NCBI RefSeq assembly: GCF_011806575.1
Contig: NZ_JAATOO010000029.1
Location: forward strand, 1-46,679
Reading direction: 5' to 3'
Length of the DNA stretch: 46,679 bases
From: Vibrio hepatarius
Lineage (GTDB): Bacteria > Pseudomonadota > Gammaproteobacteria > Enterobacterales > Vibrionaceae
The position numbers and the translations under genes are program-made. Below, piece by piece: positions 34,628-43,203 of this stretch (position 1 is the stretch's first letter; every line of letters starts with the position of its first letter). Below the pieces are notes generated by a model. The model did not search any database and was not told the origin of the DNA. It was given only the letters and a program-made list of their open reading frames with translations.

Positions 34628-34939
34628 TTAACCTAGGCTAATTTGAACGTCAACGCCCGCAGCAAGGTCTAGACGCATTAGAGCATCAACAGTTTTGTCT
34701 GTTGGCTCAACGATGTCGATTAGACGCTTGTGAGTACGGATTTCGTACTGGTCACGTGCTTTCTTGTTAACGTGTGGAGAGATAAGAACTGTGAAACGCT
34801 CTTTACGAGTTGGTAGTGGGATTGGACCACGAACCTGTGCGCCAGTGCGCTTAGCTGTTTCAACGATTTCCGCTGTAGAAGCATCGATTAGTTTGTAATC
34901 GAAAGCTTTTAGGCGGATACGGATACGTTGGTTCTGCAT
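34628..34939 (-). CDS. rpsJ: 30S ribosomal protein S10 / NusE
   Basis: S10 is a small-subunit head protein and, as NusE, part of the antitermination complex that works with boxA, such as the one at 252-266. The 103-residue protein begins MQNQRIRIRLKAFDYKLIDAST and contains GPIPLPTRKERFTVLISPHVNKKARDQYEIRTHKRLIDI. I start at 34939 with GGAG upstream; the frame is open five codons earlier. It is the first gene of the S10 operon. Confidence 0.98.
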   Translation of the reverse strand: MQNQRIRIRLKAFDYKLIDASTAEIVETAKRTGAQVRGPIPLPTRKERFTVLISPHVNKKARDQYEIRTHKRLIDIVEPTDKTVDALMRLDLAAGVDVQISLG

Positions 34940-35236
34940 GAGACAGAGCTCCAATTATAAAAAATTACACAAACAATATCGCCACTCAGACTCGTCAGGA
35001 CGAGAGAATGCCGATTGATTTATGTGAAACCGTAGCATCCAAGATTAGGACGCATTGTCAGTTAATTTTCGATTAACTATCCCTACATGCCAAAGTCACC
35101 TTTGGGGATAGTTTTTCCGAAGAAAAGATAGCTAATTGTATTAACCGCGAACATAAGCTGAGTCTACATTACCTAATAAACACTTAAGTTTATTAGCTCC
35201 TCACTGCTCATTGGTTCACAACTGGCTTAACCAGTG
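34940..35236 (-). promoter_or_regulatory. S10 operon leader, probable L4-dependent control region
   Basis: The roughly 297-base untranslated leader is rich in hairpins on the minus strand: TAATAAAC/GTTTATTA (35174-35195), a long stem AACTATCC/GGATAGTT (35075-35113) that encloses CCAAAG/CTTTGG, and AGTTAAT/ATTAACT (35060-35078). In E. coli, L4 acts on the comparable leader hairpins with NusA. I infer homology from position and architecture only. No small gene is supported in it. Confidence 0.65.
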
Positions 35237-35242
35237 CGCTGC

Positions 35243-35270
35243 ATTATACAGATCACAATTTCAGTTGCAA
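35243..35270 (-). promoter_or_regulatory. S10 operon promoter
   Basis: Minus strand -35 TTGCAA (35265-35270), 16-base spacer, consensus -10 TATAAT (35243-35248), discriminator GCAGCGC. Confidence 0.8.
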
Positions 35271-35313
35271 GGGGTGTGTGAAAATTAAGCGGAATTAATT
35301 GCAGACAAAGAAA

Positions 35314-35340
35314 AGCGCACAAAGCTAAACCCTGTGCGCT
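35314..35340 (-). terminator. Terminator after rlmB
   Basis: AGCGCACA and TGTGCGCT form an eight-base stem around an eleven-base loop, followed on the minus strand by TTTTCTTTG. It isolates rlmB from the S10 promoter just downstream. Confidence 0.85.
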
Positions 35341-35375
35341 AACTTAATCAATATCAATAATTTTCGTGACTAGGA

Positions 35376-36113
35376 TTATGCGAGTCGCTGACGTACCGCT
35401 TCAAACAAACACACACCTGAAGCAACCGAAACGTTTAGGCTTGATACACTGCCTGCCATTGGGATTTTGATCAGGTCATCGCATGTTTCTCGCGTTAGGC
35501 GGCGCATACCGTCGCCTTCAGCACCCATCACGATCGCCAATGGCCCCGTTAGCTTGGCTTGATAGATATCGTGCGTCGCTTCTCCGGCGGTGCCGACAAA
35601 CCAAATGCCCTGCTCTTGCAATGCGCGCATCGTGCGAGCCAAGTTAGTCACGCGTACTAGCGGAACAGTTTCTGCTGCGCCGCAAGCCACTTTACTGACT
35701 GTCGCATTGATATTGGCTGACTTGTCTTTCGGTACGATAACTGCCGCCACACCCGCCGCATCTGCATTTCGCAGACAAGCACCTAAGTTATGTGGATCTG
35801 TGACACCATCAAGCACCAACAGCAGTGGTGCATCATGTTTTGCCAAGATATCATCGAGGTCATTCTCGTTTAGCTGCTTAGCCGGCTTTACTCGCGCCAT
35901 CACACCTTGGTGGTTCGCGCCACGAGCTTTGTCGTCGAGTGTTTTACGCGTCATCTGCTGGATCGAAACGCCGATTTGTTGCAGTTCGTTAAGAATTGGC
36001 ATCAAACGGTCATCCTGGCGACCTTTTAAAACGAACGCTTCAATAAAACGCTCCGGCTCACGCGCCAATACTGCTTTTACTGCGTGAATACCGTAAATAA
36101 ATTCATTACTCAT
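35376..36113 (-). CDS. rlmB: 23S rRNA (guanosine-2'-O-)-methyltransferase RlmB
   Basis: RlmB methylates the ribose of G2251 in the 23S P-loop. The 245-residue protein has an L30e-like N-terminal domain (YGIHAVKAVLAREPERF) and the SPOUT trefoil knot with motifs VTDPHNLGACLRNADAAGVAAVIV, MGAEGDGMRRLT and IPMAGSVSSLNVSVASGVCLFEAVRQR. It follows rnr after 17 bases, the conserved rnr-rlmB pair. nsrR, upstream of rnr in E. coli, is not here. Confidence 0.97.
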   Translation of the reverse strand: MSNEFIYGIHAVKAVLAREPERFIEAFVLKGRQDDRLMPILNELQQIGVSIQQMTRKTLDDKARGANHQGVMARVKPAKQLNENDLDDILAKHDAPLLLVLDGVTDPHNLGACLRNADAAGVAAVIVPKDKSANINATVSKVACGAAETVPLVRVTNLARTMRALQEQGIWFVGTAGEATHDIYQAKLTGPLAIVMGAEGDGMRRLTRETCDDLIKIPMAGSVSSLNVSVASGVCLFEAVRQRLA

Positions 36114-36130
36114 TAACTAAACCTGTTTCG

Positions 36131-38590
36131 TTACTGCGCTTTCACTTTGTTGCTGCTTTTGGCTTTCTTTGGCTTACTGTTTGGTTTTTTCTTGCGTGCT
36201 TTGGTGACTTTCGCTTTCTTGGCACCTTTCTTATGCTCCGCCGTATCTGGTCGCACAGTTGGCTCGATATTTGGTGACGCTTTGTCGCCACCTTTACTCG
36301 CCGCACGCTTCTTCGCTTTGGCTTTCTGCTGAGCTTCCGCCGCGCGTTTCTTCGCCGTCTTGCCTTTGCCGCGTAGCTTACGACTTGTTTCGACTAATTC
36401 AAAGTCAATTTGACGATCATCTAAGTTCACCGACAGGACTTTCACTTTCACCGCATCACCTAGGCGGTAGATAGCGCCAAAGCTTTCACCGATAAGCCTT
36501 TGACCAACCGGATCAAACTGGTAATAGTCGTTCGCCAAGGCGGAGATATGGACTAGCCCGTCAATATGTAAGTCCGTCAAACGAACAAAGAAACCGAAGC
36601 TAGTGACGTTTGCAATCACGCCTTCAAGCTCTTCGCCGACATGGTCCTGCATGTACTCACATTTGAGCCAATCCGAGACTTCACGTGTCGCGTCATCTGC
36701 TCGGCGCTCGGTCATCGAACACTGCTCGCCGTAGAAGTCCATGTCGTCAAACGAGTAATGGTAACCGCCAGTTGGCGTCCAACGGTCTTGGTTGCGCCCT
36801 TCTTGTTTCGCGATCAGATATTTAATCGCACGGTGCAATAGCAAGTCAGGGTAACGACGAATTGGCGATGTGAAATGCGCGTAGCGTTTCAACGCCAAAC
36901 CAAAGTGACCCGCGTTATCCGCGTTGTAGACCGCCTGCTTCATCGAACGAAGCAGCATGGTTTGAATCAGTTCTTTGTCTTGGCGCTCAGCAATCTGTTT
37001 AACCAAGTCCGCGTAGTCGGTTGGTGATGGCTCTAGTCCGCCTTTTAGGTCAAGTCCCAGTTCACCCAAGAAGTCTCTGAAGCCCATCAGACGCTCTTCA
37101 CCTGGTGGCTCGTGGATACGGTACAGTGACGGCTCTTTCGCTTTTTCCACCAGAGAAGCCGACGCGATGTTAGCCAAAATCATACATTCTTCGATGATCT
37201 TGTGCGCATCGTTACGAATCACAGGCTCAATGCTGTCAATTTTGCGCTCAGCGTTAAAGATGAATTTGGTCTCGATGGTTTCGAACTCGATCGCACCACG
37301 ATGGTCACGTGCTTTCTTCAGCACTTTGTACATTTTGTGCAGTTCTTCCAGGTGTGGAACGAGCGGTTGGTAACGCTGGCGTAGCTCTTCGTCCCCTTCC
37401 AAAATATCGTGCACTTTGTTGTAAGTCAGACGAGCGTGCGAATTCATCACCGCTTCGTAATGCTTATAACCAGTCAGTCTGCCCGATTCAGACAACGTCA
37501 TCTCACACACCATACACAAGCGGTCAACTTGAGGGTTGAGTGAACATAAGCCGTTTGAAAGGACTTCCGGCAACATTGGCACCACTTGCGACGGGAAGTA
37601 CACCGAGTTACCACGGTTAATGGCTTCTTTGTCTAAGGCTGAATCTGGACGAACGTAATAGCTCACATCGGCAATCGCCACCCACAGTTTCCAACCACCG
37701 TCCGGTAGCGCTTCACAGTAAACAGCGTCATCGAAGTCACGAGCATCTTCGCCGTCAATCGTCACTAACGGAAGTTCACGTAGGTCAACTCGGCCTTGCT
37801 TCGCTTCTTCTGGAACTTCTTCGCCCAGGCCTTCAATTTGCTTTTCTACCGCTACTGGCCATTCGTGTGGGATCTGGTGAGTGCGAATCGCGATTTGTGT
37901 TTCCATACCCGGTGCCATGTTTTCACCCAGTACTTCCACCACTTTACCCATCATGCCACGTGAACGTGAGCCGCGATCGGTAATCTCGATTACGACCACG
38001 TTACCCATACGAGCCCCAGCTTTGAGCTCATTTGGGATCAGAATATCTTGTGAAATACGCGAGTCATCCGGCACCACATAAGAGTAGCCGTACTCCATAA
38101 AGAAACGACCGACGATTTGTCCGGTTCTTTCTTCCAACACGCGAACTAAACGCCCTTCCTTACGTCCACGTTTTGAATTTTGCGTCGGTTGAACGAGTAC
38201 GTAATCACCGTGGATAACGTTTTTCATCTGATGATGAGGAAGAACGATATCGTTGTCCTTACCGGTGCTACCATCTGGTCGCACCCAGCCATGGCCGTCT
38301 TTATGACCAATAACATAGCCTTTTACCATTTCGAGTTTTTCTGGTAGGGCATAGCACTGGCGACGGGTAAATACGAGCTGGCCATCACGCTCCATCGCTC
38401 TTAAGCGACGACGAAGGCCTTCGTATTGGTCTTCACCGTTGAGCTGCAGTGCATCAAACAAGTCATTGCGGTTCATCGGCACACCCGCCTGAGCCAAGAA
38501 CTCTAGGATGAATTCACGACTAGGGATTGGGTTTTCATAGTTTTCCGATTCACGATCTGCAAACGGGTCGTTATTGATATTATCTGACAT
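36131..38590 (-). CDS. rnr: Ribonuclease R
   Basis: RNase R is a processive 3'-5' exoribonuclease that degrades structured RNA and acts in stress and trans-translation. The 819-residue protein has an N-terminal winged helix and cold-shock domains, an RNB domain with catalytic aspartates in TIDGEDARDFDDAVYCE, an S1 domain (GEELEGVIANVTSFGFFVRLTDLHIDGLVHISAL) and a long Lys/Ala-rich tail. I start at MSDNINNDPFADRE because AGGCGAG precedes it; the frame is open 29 codons further but those residues look random. Confidence 0.96.
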   Translation of the reverse strand: MSDNINNDPFADRESENYENPIPSREFILEFLAQAGVPMNRNDLFDALQLNGEDQYEGLRRRLRAMERDGQLVFTRRQCYALPEKLEMVKGYVIGHKDGHGWVRPDGSTGKDNDIVLPHHQMKNVIHGDYVLVQPTQNSKRGRKEGRLVRVLEERTGQIVGRFFMEYGYSYVVPDDSRISQDILIPNELKAGARMGNVVVIEITDRGSRSRGMMGKVVEVLGENMAPGMETQIAIRTHQIPHEWPVAVEKQIEGLGEEVPEEAKQGRVDLRELPLVTIDGEDARDFDDAVYCEALPDGGWKLWVAIADVSYYVRPDSALDKEAINRGNSVYFPSQVVPMLPEVLSNGLCSLNPQVDRLCMVCEMTLSESGRLTGYKHYEAVMNSHARLTYNKVHDILEGDEELRQRYQPLVPHLEELHKMYKVLKKARDHRGAIEFETIETKFIFNAERKIDSIEPVIRNDAHKIIEECMILANIASASLVEKAKEPSLYRIHEPPGEERLMGFRDFLGELGLDLKGGLEPSPTDYADLVKQIAERQDKELIQTMLLRSMKQAVYNADNAGHFGLALKRYAHFTSPIRRYPDLLLHRAIKYLIAKQEGRNQDRWTPTGGYHYSFDDMDFYGEQCSMTERRADDATREVSDWLKCEYMQDHVGEELEGVIANVTSFGFFVRLTDLHIDGLVHISALANDYYQFDPVGQRLIGESFGAIYRLGDAVKVKVLSVNLDDRQIDFELVETSRKLRGKGKTAKKRAAEAQQKAKAKKRAASKGGDKASPNIEPTVRPDTAEHKKGAKKAKVTKARKKKPNSKPKKAKSSNKVKAQ

Positions 38591-38789
38591 AAGCTCGCCT
38601 AAATTTAGCAAGGAAGGTATGGAAACTAGTATATCTGACTCACGGTAGAAGCTACAGGCAACTCGCTTCAAATCCATTACTTTTTAATGTCTTTTTCATC
38701 ACTTAGCTTGGATTAATTCCGTGGGCAGCGTGAATTTATCCAGTTCACACTTTTGTGCAACGCACGGTTCAATAACACACGAACCATAA

Positions 38790-38817
38790 AAAATGCCCAG
38801 CAACCGCTGGGCATTTT
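38790..38817 (-). terminator. Terminator of motX
   Basis: AAAATGCCCAGC and GCTGGGCATTTT form a 12-base stem around AACC, with T residues following on the minus strand. It ends the motX unit, about 50 bases past its stop, before the rnr promoter region. Confidence 0.9.
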
Positions 38818-38867
38818 TTGCTTTTGACATAAACTTGAGTGCAGACAAGTTCATCTCGGAATTCAGG

Positions 38868-39506
38868 TTACCAGAAGGTATCGCGCTTTTTCGCTCGAGC
38901 AATAATGTTCATCGGCATACGCTGTTCTAAGCCGCGACGCAAAATCGAAATCCGCTTGTGGGTACGTTGGTCAGCCGAAACTGAGTTATATAACCAACGG
39001 TAGGCATCTTCGTAATCTAACGGGCTGCCGTAATCGCGGAGTAGCAATTCCGCCAATTGAATACGCGCATTAATGTTCCCCATCGCCGCTGCTTCGCGTA
39101 GATATGGAATCGCGCGTTCTTTATCTTGCTGAACCAAGGTTCCACGTGAGTAGTAACGACCGAGTTGTTCTAACGCCGCAGGCAACCCTTGATTCGCCGC
39201 GTTTTCCATATAATAGAGACCCAGTTCTACATCTTGGTCAACACACACACCCCACGCTAACATATCGCCATAGAGAAACTCGTATGCCGGTAAGTTAATA
39301 CGGGTAGCACGAGCAACGATATCTTCCACCAACTGGCAGTTATCGGCTTTTATGCGTGCAAGGTGCTGGTTTTCATTCACCAACGTGATCAGTTCTGCTT
39401 CGGAGTAGATAGGTACTGGCTCGCCAATCTCCTGCAAGCCGTTAGCCTTAACCATAAAGGTACTAGCCGCCAATACCATCGAAGCCGCTAATTGTTTTAG
39501 CTTCAT
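38868..39506 (-). CDS. motX: Sodium-driven polar flagellar motor protein MotX
   Basis: MotX with MotY forms the T ring of the Vibrio polar flagellar basal body and is needed to assemble the PomA/PomB stator. The 212-residue protein has a signal peptide (MKLKQLAASMVLAASTFMVKA) and Sel1-type repeats (YGDMLAWGVCVDQDVELGLYYMENAANQGLPAALEQLGRYYSRG; AIPYLREAAAMGNINARIQLAELL). The cysteine pair (DNCQLVED, WGVCVD) fits the known disulfide. I start at 39506 because AAGAG precedes it and the signal begins there; 48 upstream codons are open but carry the promoter. Between rnr and purA, as in V. cholerae. Confidence 0.93.
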   Translation of the reverse strand: MKLKQLAASMVLAASTFMVKANGLQEIGEPVPIYSEAELITLVNENQHLARIKADNCQLVEDIVARATRINLPAYEFLYGDMLAWGVCVDQDVELGLYYMENAANQGLPAALEQLGRYYSRGTLVQQDKERAIPYLREAAAMGNINARIQLAELLLRDYGSPLDYEDAYRWLYNSVSADQRTHKRISILRRGLEQRMPMNIIARAKKRDTFW

Positions 39507-39559
39507 TGTCTGCACTCTTAACTTCGATAATCGGCATTCGTTTTTCACCAACGCCGGAA

Positions 39560-39577
39560 TTGCCGCAGTTGCGGCAA
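39560..39577. repeat. Perfect dyad TTGCCGCA-GT-TGCGGCAA in the motX leader
   Basis: Eight-base perfect arms with a two-base centre lie just downstream of the expected motX transcription start. It belongs to a cluster of TTGCC/GGCAA elements between 39560 and 39651. Confidence 0.85.
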
Positions 39578-39588
39578 GTTTGATATTA

Positions 39589-39615
39589 ATATCGGCAAGT
39601 GCCGCTAACTCTTTA
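39589..39615 (-). promoter_or_regulatory. Sigma-28 (FliA) promoter of motX
   Basis: Minus strand TAAA (39612-39615), exactly 15 bases, then GCCGATAT (39589-39596), seven of eight bases of the FliA -10 consensus GCCGATAA. motX is a late, FliA-dependent flagellar gene in Vibrio, so the site makes sense. Confidence 0.85.
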
Positions 39616-39631
39616 ATCAAAATTGCCGTGT

Positions 39632-39651
39632 TATGGCAAAAGATTGCCATA
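39632..39651. repeat. Perfect dyad upstream of the motX FliA promoter
   Basis: TATGGCAAAAGATTGCCATA has eight-base perfect arms and a four-base centre. It lies 16 bases upstream of the FliA -35 and has the form of a dimeric repressor or activator site; no regulator is known to me. Confidence 0.8.
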
Positions 39652-39686
39652 GAGTGTCTAAAAAGTCAGCGTTTAGCAGGCATAAA

Positions 39687-39712
39687 AAAACCAGCGACAT
39701 AGCGCTGGTTTT
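39687..39712 (-). terminator. Terminator of purA
   Basis: AAAACCAGCG and CGCTGGTTTT pair around ACATAG, with a seven-T tail on the minus strand, 25 bases past the purA stop. Confidence 0.92.
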
Positions 39713-39736
39713 CTAATTTACTGATAACAATCAGGA

Positions 39737-41053
39737 TTAAGATTCGAATGGGTGAACCTTGATGATTGTTTCATTACGGTCTGGACCAGTAGAGATAATG
39801 TCTACAGGCACGCCCGTTAGTTCTTCGATACGCTTGATGTAATCTAGAGCCGCTTTTGGTAGCTCTTCGATTGATTTCGCACCGAATGTGTTTTCTGACC
39901 AACCAGGCATTGTTTCGTAGATTGGCGTTGCTTGTTCAAATGCTTCAGCAGCCATTGGCGAAACTTCTAGTACAGATCCGTCTTCCATCTTGTAACCAGT
40001 ACAGATTTTTAGCTCTTCTAGACCATCTAGTACGTCTAGCTTAGTTAGACAGAAACCAGAGATAGAGTTGATTTGGATTGCACGACGCATAGCAACTGCA
40101 TCGAACCAACCTGTACGACGTAGACGACCCGTTGTTGCACCAAACTCGTGACCTTTAGTACCTAGGTGTTTACCTACTGGATCTTGTTTCTCTTGACCGT
40201 CGTAAAGTTCTGTCGGGAATGGACCTGAACCTACACGAGTACAGTAAGCTTTCGCGATACCAAGGATGTAACCGATGTGACGAGGGCCGAAACCAGAACC
40301 TGCAGCAACACCACCAGCAGTCGTGTTAGAAGACGTTACGTATGGGTAAGTACCGTGGTCGATATCAAGTAGCGTACCTTGCGCACCTTCAAACATGATC
40401 TTGTCGCCGCGCTTGCGTGCTGCGTCTAGTTCGTCAGTTACGTCGATAACCATTGAAGTTAGTAGCTCAGCGTAGCCTTGTGCCTGCTCAAGTACTTCTT
40501 CGTAGCTTACTGCTTCTGCTTTGTAGAAGTTAACTAGTTGGAAGTTATGGAATTCCATCACTTCTTTTAGTTTCTCAGCGAACGCTTCCATATCGAATAG
40601 GTCGCCAACGCGTAGACCGCGACGTGCAACTTTATCTTCGTATGCTGGACCGATGCCACGGCCAGTTGTACCGATCGCTTTCTTACCACGAGCAAGTTCG
40701 CGAGCTTGGTCAAGCGCGATATGGTAAGGAAGAATTAGAGGACAAGCTTCAGAAATGAAAAGACGCTCGCGTACAGGAATACCGCGCTCTTCAAGAGGTT
40801 TCATTTCTTTAAGTAGAGCTTCAGGTGATAGTACTACACCGTTACCGATAACACATTTTACGTTATCGCGAAGGATACCTGATGGAATTAAGTGAAGAAC
40901 GGTTTTTTCACCGTCAATTACTAGAGTGTGGCCTGCATTGTGACCGCCTTGGTAGCGAACCACATATTTTGCATCTTCAGTTAAAAGGTCTACGATTTTA
41001 CCTTTACCTTCGTCACCCCATTGGGTGCCTAGAACGACTACGTTATTACCCAT
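39737..41053 (-). CDS. purA: Adenylosuccinate synthetase
   Basis: PurA joins IMP and aspartate with GTP to give adenylosuccinate, the first step from IMP to AMP. The 438-residue protein has the GTP loop GTQWGDEGKGKIVD, QGGHNAGHT, GTTGRGIGPAYEDK, the TSSNTTAGG nucleotide segment and CTRVGSGPFPTEL. Length is typical. It is apparently monocistronic with its own promoter and terminator. Confidence 0.98.
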   Translation of the reverse strand: MGNNVVVLGTQWGDEGKGKIVDLLTEDAKYVVRYQGGHNAGHTLVIDGEKTVLHLIPSGILRDNVKCVIGNGVVLSPEALLKEMKPLEERGIPVRERLFISEACPLILPYHIALDQARELARGKKAIGTTGRGIGPAYEDKVARRGLRVGDLFDMEAFAEKLKEVMEFHNFQLVNFYKAEAVSYEEVLEQAQGYAELLTSMVIDVTDELDAARKRGDKIMFEGAQGTLLDIDHGTYPYVTSSNTTAGGVAAGSGFGPRHIGYILGIAKAYCTRVGSGPFPTELYDGQEKQDPVGKHLGTKGHEFGATTGRLRRTGWFDAVAMRRAIQINSISGFCLTKLDVLDGLEELKICTGYKMEDGSVLEVSPMAAEAFEQATPIYETMPGWSENTFGAKSIEELPKAALDYIKRIEELTGVPVDIISTGPDRNETIIKVHPFES

Positions 41054-41084
41054 CTTTCCAAGTCTGATTGCTGATTAAAAATGG

Positions 41085-41113
41085 ATTCTAGCACTGAATC
41101 ACATTTCTTGCAG
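41085..41113 (-). promoter_or_regulatory. purA promoter
   Basis: Minus strand CTGCAA (41108-41113), 17-base spacer, extended -10 TGCTAGAAT (hexamer 41085-41090), leader of about 25 bases. I did not recognise a PurR site. Confidence 0.55.
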
Positions 41114-41185
41114 TTATTTTTTAATCACGCTTGCACAGCGCTAAACTAAGTGTTTGTTGGTATTGTCTTTTTCAAACAATGCTGC

Positions 41186-42130
41186 TTATTTTTCTGCGGC
41201 GTATATCTTAATTTCCATCGCTCCTTGGGTATCAATTCCAGCGCGGTACATACCGCTACTATTCATCGCATAACTGATGTTGCCGAGCGCATCTAACGCG
41301 ATCAAACCGCCCTCTCCACCCATGTTTTTTAGCTCACCATTGATCACGGTTTCACTCGCCGTCACAACGTCTTCGCCTAAGTAGCGCATTCTTGCCGCCA
41401 CATCACCCGCAACGCATTTGCGAATAAAAAATTCACCCATTCCCGTGGTCGACACCGCAACGTTTCCATTTTCTGCAAAAGTGCCTGCACCAATGATTGA
41501 TGAGTCACCTACTCGGCCGTATTTCTTATTGGTCACGCCACCAGTGCTGGTTGCAGCGGCCAAGTTTCCTTGCTGGTCGAGCGCCACTGCGCCTACCGTG
41601 CCGTGTTTGCTGTCATCTGGGTACTTAGACTCAGACAAAGCGAACAAGCCTTTTTCTTTCATCGACTGCAGTTGGTCATAACGGCGGTCGGTGTAGAAGT
41701 AATCTTGTTCGGTGTATTCGTATCCGTGTTCAAACGCGAACTCTTCCGCACCTTCTCCAATCAACAAAACATGATTGCTGTTGAGCATCACATCACGGGC
41801 CAACTCAATCGGGTTGCGAATATGGCGCACACCCGCCACAGCGCCGGCATTCATCTCTTTACCGTGCATAATCGACGCGTCCATCTCGACCATTTCTTTG
41901 TGGGTCAGTACGGAGCCCTTACCCGCATTAAAATGTGGTGAGTCTTCCAACACTTTGACTGCTGCCACGACCGCATCCAGCGCATCGCCACCATTTGCCA
42001 GCACTTGATGCCCCGCTTTGACCGAAGACTCAAGATCGCGTCTGATTTGCGCTTCTAACTCCGGCGTCATTTGTTCGCGTAAAATCGTCCCGGCACCACC
42101 GTGGATAGCGATAGAAAATGGCTTGCTCAT
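41186..42130 (-). CDS. iaaA: Isoaspartyl peptidase/L-asparaginase (plant type)
   Basis: This N-terminal-nucleophile hydrolase removes isoaspartate from dipeptides and hydrolyses asparagine. The 314-residue proenzyme should cut itself before Thr178 in KHGTVGAVALD. Also visible are AIHGGAGT at the start, FNAGKGSVLT, EMDASIM and TSTGGVTNKKYGRVGDSSIIGAGTFA. I start at MSKPFSIAIHGG (base 42130) with GAGAG upstream; an ATG at 42187 would add 19 residues and overlaps the slyD terminator. No signal peptide, so cytoplasmic. No obvious operon partner. Confidence 0.93.
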   Translation of the reverse strand: MSKPFSIAIHGGAGTILREQMTPELEAQIRRDLESSVKAGHQVLANGGDALDAVVAAVKVLEDSPHFNAGKGSVLTHKEMVEMDASIMHGKEMNAGAVAGVRHIRNPIELARDVMLNSNHVLLIGEGAEEFAFEHGYEYTEQDYFYTDRRYDQLQSMKEKGLFALSESKYPDDSKHGTVGAVALDQQGNLAAATSTGGVTNKKYGRVGDSSIIGAGTFAENGNVAVSTTGMGEFFIRKCVAGDVAARMRYLGEDVVTASETVINGELKNMGGEGGLIALDALGNISYAMNSSGMYRAGIDTQGAMEIKIYAAEK

Positions 42131-42180
42131 GGGTTTACTCTCCGAGTATCTGGAGTTGATCAATTCAACGGGTATAAAAA

Positions 42181-42209
42181 AGCGCAAGCTAATCTGGTTA
42201 GCTTGCGCT
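42181..42209 (-). terminator. Terminator of slyD
   Basis: AGCGCAAGCTAA and TTAGCTTGCGCT form a 12-base perfect stem around TCTGG, followed on the minus strand by TTTTTTATA. It lies about 45 bases after the slyD stop. Confidence 0.92.
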
Positions 42210-42253
42210 CTGTTATTCTATCTTACTAAACGTAAGTTCAGCATCGGCTCAGA

Positions 42254-42841
42254 TTAGTGAGAACCGCAGCCACCGCCACCGCAGCAACCGTCTTTCTTCT
42301 CTTCACCGTGGCTGTGGCCTTCGCCGCCACAACAACCGCCTTCGTGATCGTGGTCATGGTCGTGACCACAACCGCCAGCTTGGTGAACGTGGCCGTGCTC
42401 AACTTCTTCCGCTGTTGCTTCACGCAGCGCGACAACTTCAACGTCAAAAGTCAGCGTTTGACCTGCAAGCATGTGGTTACCGTCAACCACGACTTCATCA
42501 CCGTCAACTTCAGTAACTTCAACAGGGATTGGACCTTGGTCAGTATCCGCTAGGAAACGCATACCAACTTCGATCTGCTCAACGCCTTGGAATACGTCTG
42601 CAGGAACGCGTTGTACTAGCGCGTCGTTGTGCTCACCGTATGCTTCTTCTGGAGTAACAGTTACTGAGAACTTAGCACCTGCTTCTTTACCTTCTAGGGC
42701 ATCTTCAAGACCTGTGATCAGGTTGTTGTTACCGTGAAGGTAATCTAGTGGTGCTTCAGTTGTTGATTGGTCAACAACCACACCATCTTCTAGTTTTACT
42801 TGGTAAGCAAGACTTACTACTACGTTCTTTTCAATTTTCAT
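42254..42841 (-). CDS. slyD: FKBP-type peptidyl-prolyl isomerase and metallochaperone SlyD
   Basis: SlyD is a cytoplasmic prolyl isomerase and chaperone that delivers nickel for hydrogenase in E. coli. The 195-residue protein has the FKBP core (VSLAYQVKLEDGVVVDQS, LDYLHGNNNLITGLEDALEG), the insert-in-flap domain (about residues 70-120), and a C-terminal tail of about 45 residues rich in His, Cys, Gly and Asp/Glu (HDHDHDHEGGCCGG, GCCGGGGCGSH), expected to bind metals. It follows yheV in the E. coli-like kef cluster. Confidence 0.96.
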   Translation of the reverse strand: MKIEKNVVVSLAYQVKLEDGVVVDQSTTEAPLDYLHGNNNLITGLEDALEGKEAGAKFSVTVTPEEAYGEHNDALVQRVPADVFQGVEQIEVGMRFLADTDQGPIPVEVTEVDGDEVVVDGNHMLAGQTLTFDVEVVALREATAEEVEHGHVHQAGGCGHDHDHDHEGGCCGGEGHSHGEEKKDGCCGGGGCGSH

Positions 42842-42937
42842 AATTACTCCAAGGAGTTAGAGAAACGGAGCAAAAATCTTGCTCCGATTAACAAAGTGTC
42901 TATCCACGTATTATGGGGATTGATTATAGAAACTCAA

Positions 42938-43132
42938 TTATTCTGGCTTAAAAATTCCGATCATCTCCTGACCGCTGTGTTCAGTTTTTTCTACAGATTG
43001 CGGTTTCCGCTGATCGATGTGCGAGCACTCGACACATTCAACGATTTCGATATTATTCTCTATCCACCAGCGTAATGTGTCCTGCTGCGAACACTTAGGG
43101 CAACTTGCGCCTGCGATAAACCTTTTCTTCAT
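42938..43132 (-). CDS. yheV: YheV-family zinc-ribbon protein
   Basis: The 64-residue protein has two CxxC pairs (SCPKCSQQD; VECVECSH) that form a zinc ribbon, and the YheV pattern KKRFIAGASCPKC, ENNIEIVECVECSH and IGIFKPE. Function is unknown. I start at MKKRFIAG to match E. coli YheV; the frame stays open to 43192. AAGAG lies very close to this ATG, so a slightly upstream start is possible. It lies between kefB and slyD, the E. coli order. Confidence 0.88.
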   Translation of the reverse strand: MKKRFIAGASCPKCSQQDTLRWWIENNIEIVECVECSHIDQRKPQSVEKTEHSGQEMIGIFKPE

Positions 43133-43203
43133 TTCTCTTACTTCACTCGTCACTTCCAACCTATACACCGTTTTAAAAGAGGGCGTACACATCGGCTATT
43201 GGA

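Noticed and set aside
38699..38902. 67-codon minus-strand frame after motX
   Set aside because: It overlaps the motX end and runs through the motX terminator; no ribosome binding site.
39507..39650. 48-codon N-terminal extension of motX
   Set aside because: It would place residues before a normal signal peptide and contains the FliA promoter; kept only as an alternative explanation of the repeats.
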